Notes: generated from the letters alone by a model not told the origin. DNA of 64,000 nucleotides from Glandiceps talaboti (GCF_964340395.1 NC_135555.1:1543501-1607500), one strand, 5' to 3'. Positions 27,280 through 41,700 are shown, counted from the stretch's first letter. A program made the numbers and translations.

Positions 27280-28665
27280 GGGGGGGGGGCAGAACACAAA
27301 TACTCAAAACTAATGAAATGCAAGTTATAACCCTTCATTAGAATGTGGAGGTTTGAGAGGGGGTCGAGCCCAACTATAGCGACTTTTCACACTGTGCAAT
27401 CGTGGTGCAATTCGCAGTACACTGTGAATGCATGATAACGTACATGTGAAATCTCTGATCAAAACAAACATGATAGCAATTTCATTCGCAAAGCAAGCTA
27501 GAATATTTGTGGATATTGAATGTCCGTCTTAGTAGCATGCAGGGAAAAACTACTGTCTTGGAGAATGAACAAGGGAAACTAACATACATGTAATGAAAAT
27601 CTGACTATGTAATATAAAAGTCGACAACACAAAAAGTTAAAGTACATTTGCCACGGTGTATGTCTCCTCCGGGACACGTCAGTATAGCTAGGACAAGACA
27701 CGGTCATGGTCACCTACACCCTTGATCTAGTGTAGTTGGGATTTTAATTCTAGTACATATTTGATGTTTGGTTTAGAGATTGATAACACTGATAACCTTT
27801 AATTGAGAGATTATCGAATAACTGGACCAATGCCGACGTGTGCTTCTGTACGTCATGCGATGACCTCCTCCCAGGGTATATCATATTGCATTATTTGGTA
27901 CTACCTGGTGTATGAAGTAACGTGAAACTACTAAACCTCAACCACGGAAGTTTATCAAAGTTTTTAGCGACTCGTATTACGCATTGTTTTGTCAAAACTG
28001 ACTATTCATAAAGGCTATATGATATCGGATTTAGGTTTAAGGATTTTGATATGTCAACATTTTACGTCAAAAGTGACTAACTAACTCAGTCAGTCAGTCA
28101 CTTTACCCTAAAGCATAAGTGAATGACATAGAGGTAACAAACCTATACATTGGTAAATAATGATGCCGAGCCAAATGACGTACATTGCAGTAAAGAAGTG
28201 TTTCTGACAATAGGTGAGATAAGCCGTTACCATAACGACGGACTGCGTGTCTCTTTTGTAGCCAATATGTTTATGATTTCGACTTGTGAAGGTGCAATAG
28301 AGATAAAGTCCGCCTATGCATTTGTATTATATTTGCTTTTAATTACATGCATTGGTGGCGACTGGAGAAATTCACTTCGAATAAAATCTAATGTTGGAGT
28401 TACACTGAGTGCACAACAGCTCAAGCTCAACGGTTGTGGAATTCTTCTAATAGGCACGGTGAGTTCACCTCAGTTCACTGTAGCACAGCACAGCACAGTG
28501 CCCGTAACGGGAGAGTGCTGAACATATGCATCTCACAATACTACATATAATCTAAATTCATTGCACAGACATGAGACAAAACTACACAACATGCATGAAC
28601 ATTTCGATACAGTTTACCAAATACTGCGACCACTCTTGTGTGCACTAATATTAATATTTGCTAAC
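27280..28665. other. non-coding stretch
   Basis: A plus-strand frame of 123 codons at 28150-28521 has no recognisable domain, no repeat structure and no nearby partner exon, so I do not call it a gene. The rest shows stop codons in all frames. Confidence 0.4.
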
Positions 28666-28667
28666 TG

Positions 28668-28827
<160 letters not shown>

Positions 28828-28929
28828 TTTGTTTGTAGCACCTGGTTTCCCTCTCCCCAATTGTACGTTAACTTTATATAAGTTAAAGATACCAACGAAT
28901 GCTATCAAAGCTTAGGGTCAGCCGGGGTA

Positions 28930-31130
28930 GTTGGCCCGACTTTATTTTGTTCCTGCGTACTAGTTAATACCTTCTTTATGTATGTGAATACCTGTACATT
29001 GATGATATAGAGCTATTCAGCATTATGAAGTACAATGCCTGTGAATGCGTGGATCGTGCAATGGCCATTGCCCTGCAATAAACTCGCCAGGTACACATGT
29101 ACAGTGACTGTCCTAGATCTAGGCGATCGCGATCTAAAGTGAAAACATTCCACATGTTGACAGGCGTGATTTCGTTTTGCAACATGTAAGTTATTGCTCT
29201 GTGTGTAATTTAAAGTACAACGCTGTCTGCCGAGTCAAAATAAACCATTCAGATAAGAAAAATTACTTTGTTCAAAAAGCGAATCGCACTCAAAAAACCC
29301 TTGCGTCAACTGGTACGAATTACGTTTGAAATAAACTTAAAGAAACAACGGCAATAGCTATCAACGATCTCACTTTTCAAGACAAATAGCAGTCGACGTA
29401 TGTAAGTATGGCTTTATAGTTGGTGTACTGCTCTCAAGTCAGCTTGTAATATTTTCGATAGAACACTTCACATTTCAGCTTGTGAAGCAGGCACACAATT
29501 TGAGCTACATCTTCCATCAACGTGGCAAATAAGCAAATTGAGGGGTATGTCAAGCTGTGTGAACTTTCTGAATGTAGTATTGACAAATGAATGCAACCAT
29601 GTTACAAATATTGTTAATTCAATAGCAGTACAAACACCTCTAGTTAGAACACATAGAGTGTACGTATCGCTGTATCAACGAGATAGTTTGTCACGTTGGC
29701 CTGAATCTATCTCTATCGTTCATTGACCATAGTTGATGGTTTCAACTCCGTCAAGGGTCACTGATAGATTATGGGCCGGTCATTTTTTATCTTTTCAATT
29801 TACTTCTCTCTTATTCAAAAGTCTGAATACATGCAGTCACTTCGTTGACTCTTCTCTACCTGGATACGAGAGGAATAATCATGTATGAACTTTCACTTTC
29901 CAAATTAAATAATCACCGTCTGAAGTTTAAACAGACGGATAGACACCTAATTGATTCTAAAGTGAACGCTACCATGGCAACTAATGGTATTGTCCTATTC
30001 CAGTGTTAGGGTCCCTGATGAGGATAGAGAATAATTTCTATAGTCCTCAGACCACGTCTCTGGAGAACCGACCATTCATTTCGAAATTTCAACTCAACGC
30101 TTCCGTTGTTATCAGCAGTTTTTGCGTTCTGAAAAACTTATAAAAGATTGTTGCTATAGGAGGGAGGTGTTTCCATTGGCGTACAGTAGGGTCTATGGGA
30201 GCCGTGAGAGAAGGCAGCATCTCTAATTTCCAGGGTCACTCCGCCCCTTGGACGTGGGCCAAACTATAAGACCGCAACATTCCATATCTTTCGCGTTTTA
30301 AACATACATCAAGATTGGATGTAGTTTTCATTAATACATGTTATGTATTTGGTATATCACTGTTATTTTCACTGCACGATGTCTTCTATTCCAGTGCAGT
30401 AAACAGACACGTTTTCAACATTGGATCTTCAATGGTAGATCCGGTTCTCTAATAGAAACTTTGTCATTCACTTAATAAGTACGTAATCAAGAAAAAAAAG
30501 GAGGAAACAGAAAGGAAAGGAAAGATAGGATGAAGGAAAAGAATGAAAAAAGAAATGAAGTAAATGGTAGCTTTTGTTTCTCACGAAAATACTTCTAAAT
30601 ATACACAAACCACGTGCTTGGCAAAAAATCTCATGATTATACAGCAGTCTCCTGTCAAGTATGATCGTGTATAACAACACAGTTGTAAAGGGGGTATATA
30701 TCCTTCCACATACACACAAACAAGTTCCAATTTCGATGAAACAGGTTTCCAAGTTATCGATAGGGTCACTGATAACATCAAATTACTGTGTTTGCTGGAT
30801 TGTCCGGGGTATGAAAATTCCGGTACAGGTCGACCTACATAGCGTGCCCTTAAGCACTGCTCAAGGATGACAGGTAAACCAGGGACACATAAATAACGCT
30901 ACACTCGCCTGTTTCTATTTAGGGACTTCTCAAAGGCTTTCCTGTGAGAAACCAAAAAAAAGTGTTCTGTGTTAAACAAGCTAATAATGGAACGGAAGGG
31001 GGGAAACCAATATAACCAGACAAGCGAAGCTTTGAAATAGATAAATGTAGCGGTAGTATCTATTTTCAGAATCTGTCAGTAGATCGTGTCTTATCATAGA
31101 GATAATGATGTTAAGTTCATTCAACTCATC
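28930..31130. other. non-coding stretch
   Basis: No gene recognised. A 40-bp hairpin sits at about 30013-30053 (ctgatgaggatag ... ctatagtcctcag). A purine-only tract (A/G) covers about 30489-30560. Confidence 0.45.
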
Positions 31131-31140
31131 TCACACATAC

Positions 31141-31185
31141 CTTGGTGTATTCATCGGGTTTAGGTCGATGACCAAGAGTGGCCAT
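31141..31185 (-). CDS. possible first coding exon of an unidentified minus-strand gene
   Basis: On the minus strand an ATG at 31185-31183 has a favourable context (A at -3, G at +4). It opens 15 codons, MATLGHRPKPDEYTK, running exactly to a consensus donor GTATGTGTGAG at 31140. I do not recognise the protein and did not find the next exon to the left. It cannot be the missing gamma-SNAP first exon, because it ends in phase 0 and that exon must end in phase 2. It could be chance. Confidence 0.3.
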
Positions 31186-31616
31186 ACTGCTGACACCTCA
31201 ACCAAAACCCTTGGCTGTTTTGGAGTGCTCATTTAATGTACAAGTTTTACCAACCACAATTGTCTTTTTGAAGACAGATCCTTGATTTCAACAACTTTGG
31301 ACGAATGCATTGTTTGAATACATGAACGACACGCAAGCGATATTTGAACACCGTTGTAATGTACAACAAATCGCCTATCTCCAAAACTTTGTTTTGAGGC
31401 TTACACGGCTGGCTTAACAAGCACAAACGAAATATATAACAACCTGCCAACATGATAATCTGTTTTTGTGTCTCAACGTGTATCTAAGGCATATATTTAA
31501 AAACAATTTGTGTTGATATGCATAGATCAAACCAAATGACCTCAAACCCTTCACAATTCATTGGTCTATTCTGAGTCAAGGAAAACTCACTTCATATTTA
31601 TTGTTGCCGTCGCCCC

Positions 31617-31847
31617 CACTACCACCACCACCACCACCACCACCACCACCACCACCACCACCACCACCCTCCTCCTCAACATCACCACCACCACCACCCT
31701 CCTCCTCAACATCACCACCACCACCACCCCCACCACCACCACCACCACTCTCCTCCTCCTCACCACCACCACCACCACCACCACCACCACCACCACCACC
31801 ACCACCATTTTCATCATCGTCACTACCTTCACTACCACAACTACTAC

Positions 31848-31881
<34 letters not shown>

Positions 31882-31908
31882 CACCACCACCACCACCACC
31901 ACCACCAT
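31617..31908. repeat. trinucleotide microsatellite (ACC)n with TCC and ACT blocks
   Basis: Long (ACC)n interrupted by cctcctcctcaacatc blocks, then (CTA)n and again (CAC)n. It produces spurious poly-Thr, poly-Pro, poly-Gly and poly-Val frames. Confidence 0.98.
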
Positions 31909-31929
31909 ATTAGTCAAATTTAAATTCTT

Positions 31930-33660
31930 CAAATAAACATTTCTCCGATGTTTTATTGACTAGCACAGTTTGGAAAAGAGAAACGTCATGGACGGCTCAT
32001 TAACTGTGGGGAATGTCGTCATATCACCTTAAATGTACGACTGTATTGTAAGCACTGGTGATACTGTGTGGGAAACAAACAGTCCTCAACGTAAACACAC
32101 AATGCTTATATCTCCGTGACAATGTGTTCTATGTATCTATTGTCAGGCACTTCATATCATACAAAACCACTGGGATTTGAAATCACTATCCAAGCTTATA
32201 AAGACCATATTTCATCGAACAAAGGCATCTAAGCGACCCCTTATTGTCTTGTTTGACTTGTTACTAACAAAACGAGTCTAAAATAGATTGTAACTTGTTT
32301 TGATGGAATGTGGAAGTCAATACTCTATGACTAGTATTTTCAGTAGATATGAATAGTTACGATTATGAACGTCAGTAAGTGAATTGATTAAAGTCGAGAA
32401 ATGTTCATATTTTATTCATAAATTGTAATATATATAATGTGACAAGAAAAAACTTGATGAATTGTGACAAGTCGTCCTGTCACGACCACTCAATGACGGT
32501 TAATTGACATCGTTAGAAGTTATAAATCGGTGCAAGTATTGAGAAGTAGGCCAGAAACCAGCACTGAAACGAGCGACGAACTGACAGGTAGATAATGACC
32601 AGCAGATCACCGACCCGGTCTCTTCACCAGGGGCCTGCAGCTCGCAAAACGTTTTATTTACACCCAGTATTTGCGAGTTCCCAGTATTACGATCTCAAAG
32701 TACCCGGATATCCTTCATTGTTGGACTAATGCCATACATTTTCAACTATTAGTACTACTGTTTTAAACGTCTTCAAAAACATTGATAGTATACTAACTAA
32801 AGCATTCTACGTGTACATTCCTGTGCACGCCATGCAGGAATGTGGTATTTCATAGTAGGCGTTATTTCATCCACAACGATATCTACATTTCATTCTGCCA
32901 TAAAAATATCTACTTGCAAGGTATTTAGCAGGTGAATGTTCGCTAGGTCATCAGTAAATGCTCATTTTCTTCGCAAAACAACATACCCCAGAATATTTAT
33001 GATACGAAGAGTCTATTACCAAAGTTAAACACATTGAAGTGGTTGAACGAGTATGCAACAGAACGCTCACTCTTCAACCAATTATACATTTTCAGTCTAG
33101 TTTTCGGTTGACTAAAACCTCAGACAATCATGATATTTGGTGGTCTGAGTTACTACAAACTTTGTGTGTCCGTCACATACGTTAAATCATAAGCACCATG
33201 AAGATAGAGAATATCCGATCCAGGTAGAGACCTACAGCGACTCTAGTGTACGATCTCGTAGTAATTGTAGTCTTTATGATCACAGGAATACATCCCCATT
33301 CATCGCATCGTAGTGTGCAAGCACTCCTGGTCAGCCACCACACTAAGAAAAGATAGAGTAACAAGTTGGAGATTGCGTGCAAATGTTTAAGTAATGTGTG
33401 GCATTTTATTGCAGTGTATTTCCCCCATGCATTGACCTAAGGCTCAAAATCAAACAATATAACGCGTCAGTATTTTATAAAGGTACCATTTTGACTGTTT
33501 AATTCGAAGAAAAGTCAATCTCGTACGGTTGAAACGAAAGGGAAAACAAATCTTTGGTTAGATTTTACAACTCAATTTGAAACGCCATTAGAATTTAGTA
33601 GTTACTTTCGTTGTTAAGGTGATTACGCGAATGGAATTACAACTTCGACGAAAAATTATG
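31930..33660. other. non-coding stretch
   Basis: No exon or element recognised; short frames only. Confidence 0.4.
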
Positions 33661-33663
33661 CTG

Positions 33664-33755
33664 CTAATGATGATGATGATGATGACAATGATGATGATAG
33701 TGATGATGGCGATGATGACAATGATGATGATAGTGATGATGGTGGTGGTGAAGTG
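33664..33755. repeat. (GAT)n trinucleotide microsatellite
   Basis: Impure gat/gac/agt triplets, 90 bp. Confidence 0.93.
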
Positions 33756-33820
33756 ATGATGATTGAGTAGCTGGCGGTATTGTAACACTAGTAACGGGAT
33801 GTTGTTGGTATTGGTGGCCG

Positions 33821-33824
33821 AAGT

Positions 33825-33877
<53 letters not shown>
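33821..33877. repeat. (GGC)n(GAC)n trinucleotide microsatellite
   Basis: Seven ggc units followed by about ten gac units. The arginine-repeat frame on the minus strand is a by-product. Confidence 0.95.
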
Positions 33878-34246
33878 ATCTATAGTAATTAAGTTGGTTT
33901 TGATGTCAACATTAGCTTAAGGTTGTCACAACCATTGACCGTCTTTGCACAACCAAATTGGTGCATAACCATCAGAATAGAATTACCGATAAGGGTCACA
34001 TGCTCGTCTTAGAAAAAAAAATCGCTTCCAGGCATATGCTCGTCAATAAATAGTGAAAATACCAGGTATTCACATGTATATGATTATAAAGTTGTAGATT
34101 CCATACACGCACTTTCATTCAATAGGCTCTATGAGACGATATTGGTAATAAAACGACGTCTCCTTTATCTAAACACAGTTGATATCAACGCTTTATACAT
34201 GTGACTTTTCAATTCGTTAATAAATCATAAAAGAAGGTGCTATAAA

Positions 34247-34390
34247 CGTACCGGTCGAGTGGTTAAATACTGCAAGAGTTACGATGCATCTACTCAATAA
34301 CCGATGGTTAGCATGCCTATCGAATTCCAGGCATGACATGAGTTGAACTCAGGTCATGTGGACAGGCTACCACAAGATCAGCTCATATAA
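34247..34390 (-). mobile_element. possible tRNA-derived SINE
   Basis: On the minus strand gttcaactc (34348-34340) fits the box B consensus GWTCRANNC, with an arm-like inverted context gacctgagttcaactcatgtc. About 35 nt upstream 'gatcttgtggtagcctgtcc' is a weak box A. No complete cloverleaf, so not a tRNA gene. Confidence 0.35.
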
Positions 34391-34702
34391 TGCTGTATAC
34401 ACCTACACAACCATTTAGCCTTAGCTACTGTACTTATTTGCAAATTGTTCACCCCGCGACGATCGAGCGAAGTTCAGAAACATACTCGTGACACGCATTC
34501 AGAATTCTGAAATGTACATCACCCGTCGTGTTTCACCTCGAATACATCGATTTTATCATAACAAGTATTCAACTTGGGAAATCAAATCAAGCAAAATCAT
34601 CTAAACTCAATTCTTCATCGGCGGAAATAACTCACTCACAATTATGTTTTCGAGATATCTGTTTTAATAGATTCTGAAGAGAGTTGTTTTCAACGCGGTT
34701 TT

Positions 34703-34735
34703 TGCCATGGCAACCGATTGGTTATTGGCGTACCA
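34703..34735. promoter_or_regulatory. X-box-like palindrome beside CCAAT motifs
   Basis: TTGCCATGGCAACC, close to the RFX X-box consensus GTTNCCATGGNAAC, is followed directly by GATTGGTTATTGG, which contains two inverted CCAAT boxes. This could be a promoter element, but no gene start is visible next to it. The same palindrome recurs elsewhere in the window, so it may be a fragment of a repeat. Confidence 0.35.
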
Positions 34736-37700
34736 TGTTCTTGCTACGTGATTCCACTCGCTGTACAGAATGGACTTCAATCACCCAAGGCTTGTTACTG
34801 TAAATCAAGAAAACGAAATAAAAGACTCGCCCTTGTAGCTTATGTTAAGGTCTGTAGGCTTCTACATTTCGTCAACTATTAAAAATGTAAGGTCAGTACG
34901 AGTCCATGTTTATTCTTTCAAGTCTCTAATAATAATAATAATAATACAAGTTGTTGCCTCTCCTCTCATTTCACAATGATGACCAAATACCATTACAAAA
35001 TGCTATTTACAATGGTTGTTGATTTCACCGCAAACTTTGACAAAATTGTCAGTTGACAAGCCCCATCCGTACGGTGAAGTTTAAGGGAAATATTAAAAGA
35101 AGATTCTTGTTTGAATAAGGTGCTTCTTTTGTCAAGTTTGCATTTTATGAAAGGAAGACTTGGGTACATAAACCTCCCTGTTGAATCATCACTCTTTTAT
35201 TCGGCGTTTTTGTCTTTGAGGAGGTACTGACAATCTTAGTAAGAATTCGTAACAGGAAGAATCTGCTATCGTTCAGTGATCAAGCCGCGCCACCCTCGCT
35301 GTTGGTCGTCGTTTACAACGACGATGTTAGGCATTCGACGCCGAAAAAAACTAGTGTTTGTTTCCGCCCGCTATCCTGCGAGACATCGCCAAGGCTGGCA
35401 CTTCAAAGAAATTGGGCAAAAAAAACAACAAAGTTATCGTCTGACATACGATGCTGCGCGCTTTGCCTACCTTGCCTTGAAAGGATGAAGAGAGCAATAA
35501 CCGAGAGTTCGATGACCTTTTTCATAACTGTTAACATTTCTGTGAGTGCTCATTAGCCGTGGAATGTAATTGCTCACAATTAGAGTGGCATTGATATGTA
35601 AAAAGTCTTCACGCAGTCGCAAGGTATCTCTGAACATGTCCTTACATGCCTCCAAGTTAGTCGTAAATTGAGTAAGGCGTTGAGCTTCCGGTCTTCTTTA
35701 GATTTCTGCCTCCTTAATTAATTTGATGAAAAGTTTGAATGCAAATCGATTTGATTTAGGTATGCTACAACTAAATCCAGGTAACAGTGTCCTTGAAGGT
35801 TTCATTAAGTATTTGGCGCGTCAATTCTAGCCAAGAGTCGCCATGGACACGAGCTCTGAGGTCATTGACATACACCTCCGTTAGTTTCTATTGGATACTT
35901 TACATGTACATGTATCTGTAAACGGTGTTCGCTGCACCGTGCCTTCGAAGTGTACAAATATTCAACTCTGTGTTAAAACTGTTTGTGACAGTGTAAGCAA
36001 GAAATTACCATGTTATAGTATTATTAAGAAAGCATTGAGACTGTGCTAACATCTAGGAGCATCCCAGTCAAGTAATGTTCATCACCATAGTGTTACTGGT
36101 GTGATATACCCTTTTAATTGAAACCTTTCCACGCCCTATTTCTAGCCGGCTATTGCAAAATGAGTGTATTTTTTCGAAGGGGGTCAATAACCGGTGTACA
36201 GTATTGGATAGATACTTTTGGAAATTGTTATTTTGATGCGTGGTTAAGATGACGACAGGCAATGACGTATGTGACTAGAACACTGTAGCAGCCTTCACGT
36301 ATGCACAGTGTCACTTACCCGGTACTCCCATAACTACATTAGCATATCGGCTTCCGGTCTAATTATGCGACACAAGATGCCTTCATTGTGGGTATCAACC
36401 AACCACATCAAAGTCCGTCCCCTCTCGCCTCCAGTCATTCACTTAAATTTATTGATTTGGTCTACTGTTTTACATCTAATTTACTATGCGGAAAGGCGCG
36501 GATATATAAGCAACGTAAACACGGCGATCGTAGAATGAGTTTGGAAAGCGTGTGGTATGTTAGATACTATTACTACACAGTACAACCGACTGTCAGATCC
36601 TTACCTCACCGGCTGTAACTGTTACAAGTAACTGATCCTGGTATATCACCCAACGAGGTTTTCCTTGCATAGTAACGTTTTTGACTTATCTAATAATTTG
36701 GTAAGTTCGAATTCGTTGTTCTGTTTTCCATTCTTTTTTTATGCTCATCATGATTTTTTAAATTTGTGTGTGTGTAGATATTGTGCCTTGATTTACAATG
36801 AAGGTGTTCTCCATCTCGCACATCTCCCTTGAAAATTGTTTTAGGTCGATTTGAGATGTTTTCATATTTCAGTTGTTGTGTGTCATAAGATTTGGTAAGT
36901 TTTAAAAGTTATAATGAAAATTATGAAAGCATATTGCCCGGCTTGCCTGTTTTGCTATATTGTCATTTAACAAAATGTGACACTTTCGTGTTACATAGCA
37001 CATATGCTGAGAGTGACTTGAAACTTTGTAACATACCGCTTTCCTCTGCGTGCTCGGTGTGACATGCATACAAGTGTGGAGTAGACAACTTAGTGTGAAA
37101 AGTTGCACTACGTTGTGGGTTGACGTATGGTTTATACGCGTCCACTACAAACGTCAAATCCATTGACCTATTAGTAGTAGTGAACATCTTTGCTCTTGGC
37201 AACTTTCCAAGGCTTGGCGACATTCCAACCCCAACTGTCCGGGGTCCAAAATTTTCTTCAATTCACTCATGAATGACGAAAATAATGTGCAAATTTTATG
37301 CCGGTTTGGGTTAAACTGTTGTTATTTCCCGTGTCGTAATAGAAACATAAAAACCAGAATGAGTTGTATTTATTGTCACAAAGTACTAATAACTAATCTT
37401 GAGTCAATGACAAGACTGGAATAAAGAATCATTAAACCGTTTAAATGTTTTACACTCAAATTTAAGCTTGGTTTCTCTGAAAATATTGATTTGCAACTTT
37501 GACAAGCGAAAAAGTTGTTTCTTCAAAGGTAGCACCCACTTCGAAATATGTAACTTTTGGCTCGGATAGTGTACCTTCACACATAGTGACAGTACTAACA
37601 CGGTAACGGTGGATATACGAGCAACTTTATAAATATTGGCAGATTGAGTAATTTATTAAATATTGACTAATATTTCAAAACTCTCCCGCCATATTCCAAC

Positions 37701-38474
37701 CCATACACTCTGAACACCAACGTGAAGCCTCACGTAACTGGTGAAGTTTACCGTCCCACCCAATCAATGAAACGATCCCGTTAGACCACTGGCGTAGAAA
37801 TCAAACGGTCCAGTTATTAAAGTACAGAAGTATAGCCATGTTAAAGTTTGATTTGTTTAATTTCAATAAACACATTCTTGCCTGACATGGGTTAGAATCT
37901 AAAGCATCTTTGGTATAGTAACTTTTTTTGACTATGTAGCCACTGTGACGAGACTTTATGTGACAATTTGATATATAAGTTATGGAGACAGTGGGTACAT
38001 ATTTAACGTGGTAGTAGGCACGCCTCCTACGTGAGTTTTGTCATTTGAGTTATAAACTTTGCCATTGCACTCTCAAACTTTGCCGTAAATTATTCCCTCT
38101 TCACATGCTTTTTATTCTCTACTTCTGTTTTATAAGGAGACAACAGAGACAGGCAGATATTTATGACAAGGGAAACGAGAACCAAAATATAGTATTTAAG
38201 TAAATTGCAAGTGGTAGAATCCCAGTGTTCTGACGCCAGGAGTAAAGTTTTCATAAACTGTTTATTGCTTCTGGAGTCAGTGAAGTTTTATTACTTCTTC
38301 AAATTTCTACGCCCCATTTCTACTTATACATCCCGCCTCTGCTTTCACTCTCATGTATCTATGACCAGGTGACTGTAGACACTGTAAGTCTTAGACTAAA
38401 AAGCTAAAAAATAATTGATATAAAAATCGAAAAAATATACTTATAGGCATTTTGTTGTCCTTTCCAGGTAAAAA

Positions 38475-38700
38475 ATGTATGGTTTACGCCAGGTCCGAGT
38501 CCTAGAGGAGTGTGCACGAACTCAGTATTTGAATCCAAATAAGGTTATACAGAGGTTAAGAAGTGCTGAGGCTGCGACAGCGTTAGATTTCCACCAAAAT
38601 ATCGCCCACAACAAGCAGACAAAATGTTACAAGCCGTTTGATGAGGTCCCTGGACCAGCAGGATTACCTTTTATTGGTTCTCTACTCGATTACACCATTG
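38475..38700 (+). CDS. P450 exon 1: presequence, proline hinge
   Basis: Begins at ATG 38475 and ends in phase 1 before gtaagt. Contains Arg5, 8, 15, 27 and 29 in a mostly polar N-terminus and the EVPGPAGLPFIGSLLDY hinge. Confidence 0.93.
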
Positions 38701-41700
38701 GTAAGTGTACTGCCTTTATCTCTCAGTTGTTGTTTCATGTAAGTCTTTCTGAAGGGTGTCATATCCACTATCTGGGAAAGTGGCGTTCGTTGTATTTGTT
38801 TCTGCGAAGACTTGTTGATAATTGTCACTATCCTTGGTACAAAAGAGTCGCTGATAAATTTTAACGTTTTCAAGAAAGTTATAAATAGTACTAACATAAC
38901 CTTCTTGGGTTGTTTGTACTTTCATTAACTGACAAAGCATTCTCTTTGCAGTATGTAACTTTATCGATTTCAGATACTCTTGCATTGTAAGTGAAAAGAT
39001 GAATGATATATGTGTGTTTCTAGCTACTGTAGTTAATTTTAGTGACATTTATCGATTTCACAGGCGATTACACACTTGAAAAGATGCATTTAGCAGCTGT
39101 GGACCGATTCCGGACATATGGACCAATCTTCAAAGAAAAAATCGCAGATAATACCTTTGTTAATATCATCAACGCCCGAGACGTTGAGCATTTGTTCCGC
39201 AATGCTGGTAGAACTCCCGCACGACCACCCATCGCTCCCATCAAACACTACCGGGAAATCAAGAAAAGAAATATTGGAATTGCTAGTCTGTAAGTACTTT
39301 CAAATAACTCCATTTTACGAAAATGTAAAATGAAAATTGGCTTTGAATTCAAACAGCCATTAAGACTACGGCTGTGCCACAAGTGCTTGTCAAGCCTAAA
39401 GTACCCTCGACCTACAAGAGAAAACGATGACAAAACGTGCACATGTGCAGGTAGTCGTTAGGTCGTTGATCACGCAGGAATAATTGAACAGAACGAGATG
39501 TAGATATCACGTTAGAAGTGAAATTAAGTTTTTGTATAGTCATATTTCTGAGTATTTAACATGCCGTTAACGACCATTAATGAGACCCCTTTCAATAACG
39601 TATTCACACAAAATGCGATTTTCATTACCTGTCGTGTGCAGCGAATTCATCGCTCAGAAAGGAAAAGTTTAAAGGTCGGTCATTTGTATATTTTCTTCCA
39701 GCCAAGGCGAAGAATGGGAAAGGGTTAGAAAACCTGTCCAACAAGTTGTAATGAAACCTCAGAAAATGCAATCTTATATTCCCGTGTTAGATGACATAGC
39801 CAACGACTTTGTGGAATTAATGAAAGCAAATCTGGATGAAAACGGAGAAATCGCTGATTACCAAAATCAAGTGTACAAATGGGCATTAGAAGGTAAGAAC
39901 GACTTGATCGGGAAGTAAAGGAACCGTTGCCATGGCAAATAACACGTGTATAACTGAAACAACAATTAAAACCACAGCATTTACATTGACGAAGTTTTCT
40001 TAGCTATTAGTAGGTACTTAATATACCGTTACATACAATACATTTTATTTGATGATGGTTAAATAAACGTTGCCATGGTGATAGCTGCAATATCTATTAT
40101 ATTTCTCCCAAAAACTGAATGGTTGTATTTGTTTTTATAATTACACCAGGTGTAGCCACGATTGCCTTGAATACCAGACTCGGTTGTCTTGCCAACGATC
40201 TGGAACCCGACTCTAACGCACAAAAAATGATTGATTCAACTGTTGGCTACTTCGATACACTTAGGGATCTTATGTACTCCTTTCCACTCTATAAGTTCGG
40301 TATCTACAATAAAACGTGGAAGAAGTTTGCTGACTGTCATGATACGTTCCTCAGGTAAGTTAAAAAAAATCAACTCAAAATGCGGATCACACAAATAGAG
40401 GCTCGTACATAAAACATAGATACATAGATAGATACATAGATAGATAGATAGATAGATACATGCATGCATGCATGCATGCATGCATGCATGCATACATACA
40501 TACATACATACATACATACATACATACATACATACATACATACATACATACATACATACATACATACATACATACATACATACATACATACATACATACA
40601 TACATACATACATACATACATACATACATACATACATACATACATACATACATACATACATACATACATACATACATACATACATACATACATACATACA
40701 TACATACATACATACATACATACATACATACATACATACATACATACATACATACATACATACATACATACATACATACATACATACATACATACATACA
40801 TACATACATACATACATACATACATACATACATACATACATACATACATTATATACTAATGCAGACGTATTTACCCTAGTTTAAAGTCTTCTAAACTCCT
40901 TGAACCTACATGAACACTGATTCTGAAGTGACGTGTTATATGTGTAAATTCTAATGTTGATCTCGTTTAATCACGTACAGGATTGCCGAGAAACACATCA
41001 ACATAGCGATAGAAGACCTCAAACAGTTAACAGAGGAAGGTAAATTGGAAGAAAGGGCAGAAGATACGCCACTTCTGTTGTATCTTTTATCAAAGAAAAC
41101 TTTAAGTTTGGATGAAATCCTTATGGTACCAGTGGACCTGATGCAAGCCGGAATTGATACGGTGAGTTGTGAAAAAACAAAAGTAGAAGAAAGTTTGATC
41201 AAGAGAGGGTGTTCCTTTATATGTCAGTGAGGCGTACGATTGAACTGTTGACAATGACTGTAAATTTCCTAGTCTGTCCTTTGTTCATAATTTTGTTCAC
41301 GATGTTGTGATTATTTGAGAACGTGATTTGATGGAACAAGATCAGAATCAAAGTTTTGTCGATCTTTAGAAAATACACATTGTATACACAGTACTTCATA
41401 TGAAAGGTTTGTATCATGTAACGTAGTCTAGACTACGAATATACAAGTGTTATATATAATTAAACTAAACATTGGACAAACTTTCATCAAATTTTACTTT
41501 TCATTGTTTCTCCTAGACATCCCACACGATTGTTTTCAACCTGTATCTATTGGCAACTAACCCAGAAGTTCAAGACAAACTTTATGAAGAAATCAACAGC
41601 TCACTACCAGAGGACAATTCCATCAATGCCGAAATTCTGCAAAAATTACCTTACTTAAAAGCCTGCATAAAGGAAACACACAGGTATGTTATCTCGCCGG

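Larger units (their letters stand above)
33890..38474. other. intergenic stretch upstream of the P450 gene
   Basis: Apart from the SINE-like and X-box-like segments, nothing is recognised. An open plus-strand frame at 35276-35488 (70 codons, basic) has no recognisable motif. Just before the P450 start, tttccag (38462-38468) is a plausible acceptor, so a 5' UTR exon may lie in this stretch, for example near the tttataag at 38129. Confidence 0.45.

Noticed and set aside
28150-28521. 123-codon plus-strand frame as a gene
   Set aside because: No recognisable domain, no signal or repeat pattern, and no neighbouring exon; length is compatible with chance in this sequence.
30013-30055. Second hammerhead candidate starting CTGATGAGG
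   Set aside because: The downstream strand ends in TCAGA instead of GAAA, and there is no stem III or cleavage triplet. It is only a plain imperfect hairpin.
31561-31936. Poly-Thr, poly-Pro, poly-Gly and poly-Val frames
   Set aside because: Trinucleotide microsatellite read in all frames; no unique sequence with coding character.
35276-35488. 70-codon basic frame as a gene or zinc-finger-like peptide
   Set aside because: No motif or splice context; overlapping frames of similar length exist on the same bases.
40236-40884. Long MYVCMYVC and IHTYIHTY frames (up to 201 residues)
   Set aside because: Products of the (CATA)n array in P450 intron 4. Similar frames at 19858-20234 and 26810-27271 come from (TATG)n tracts.
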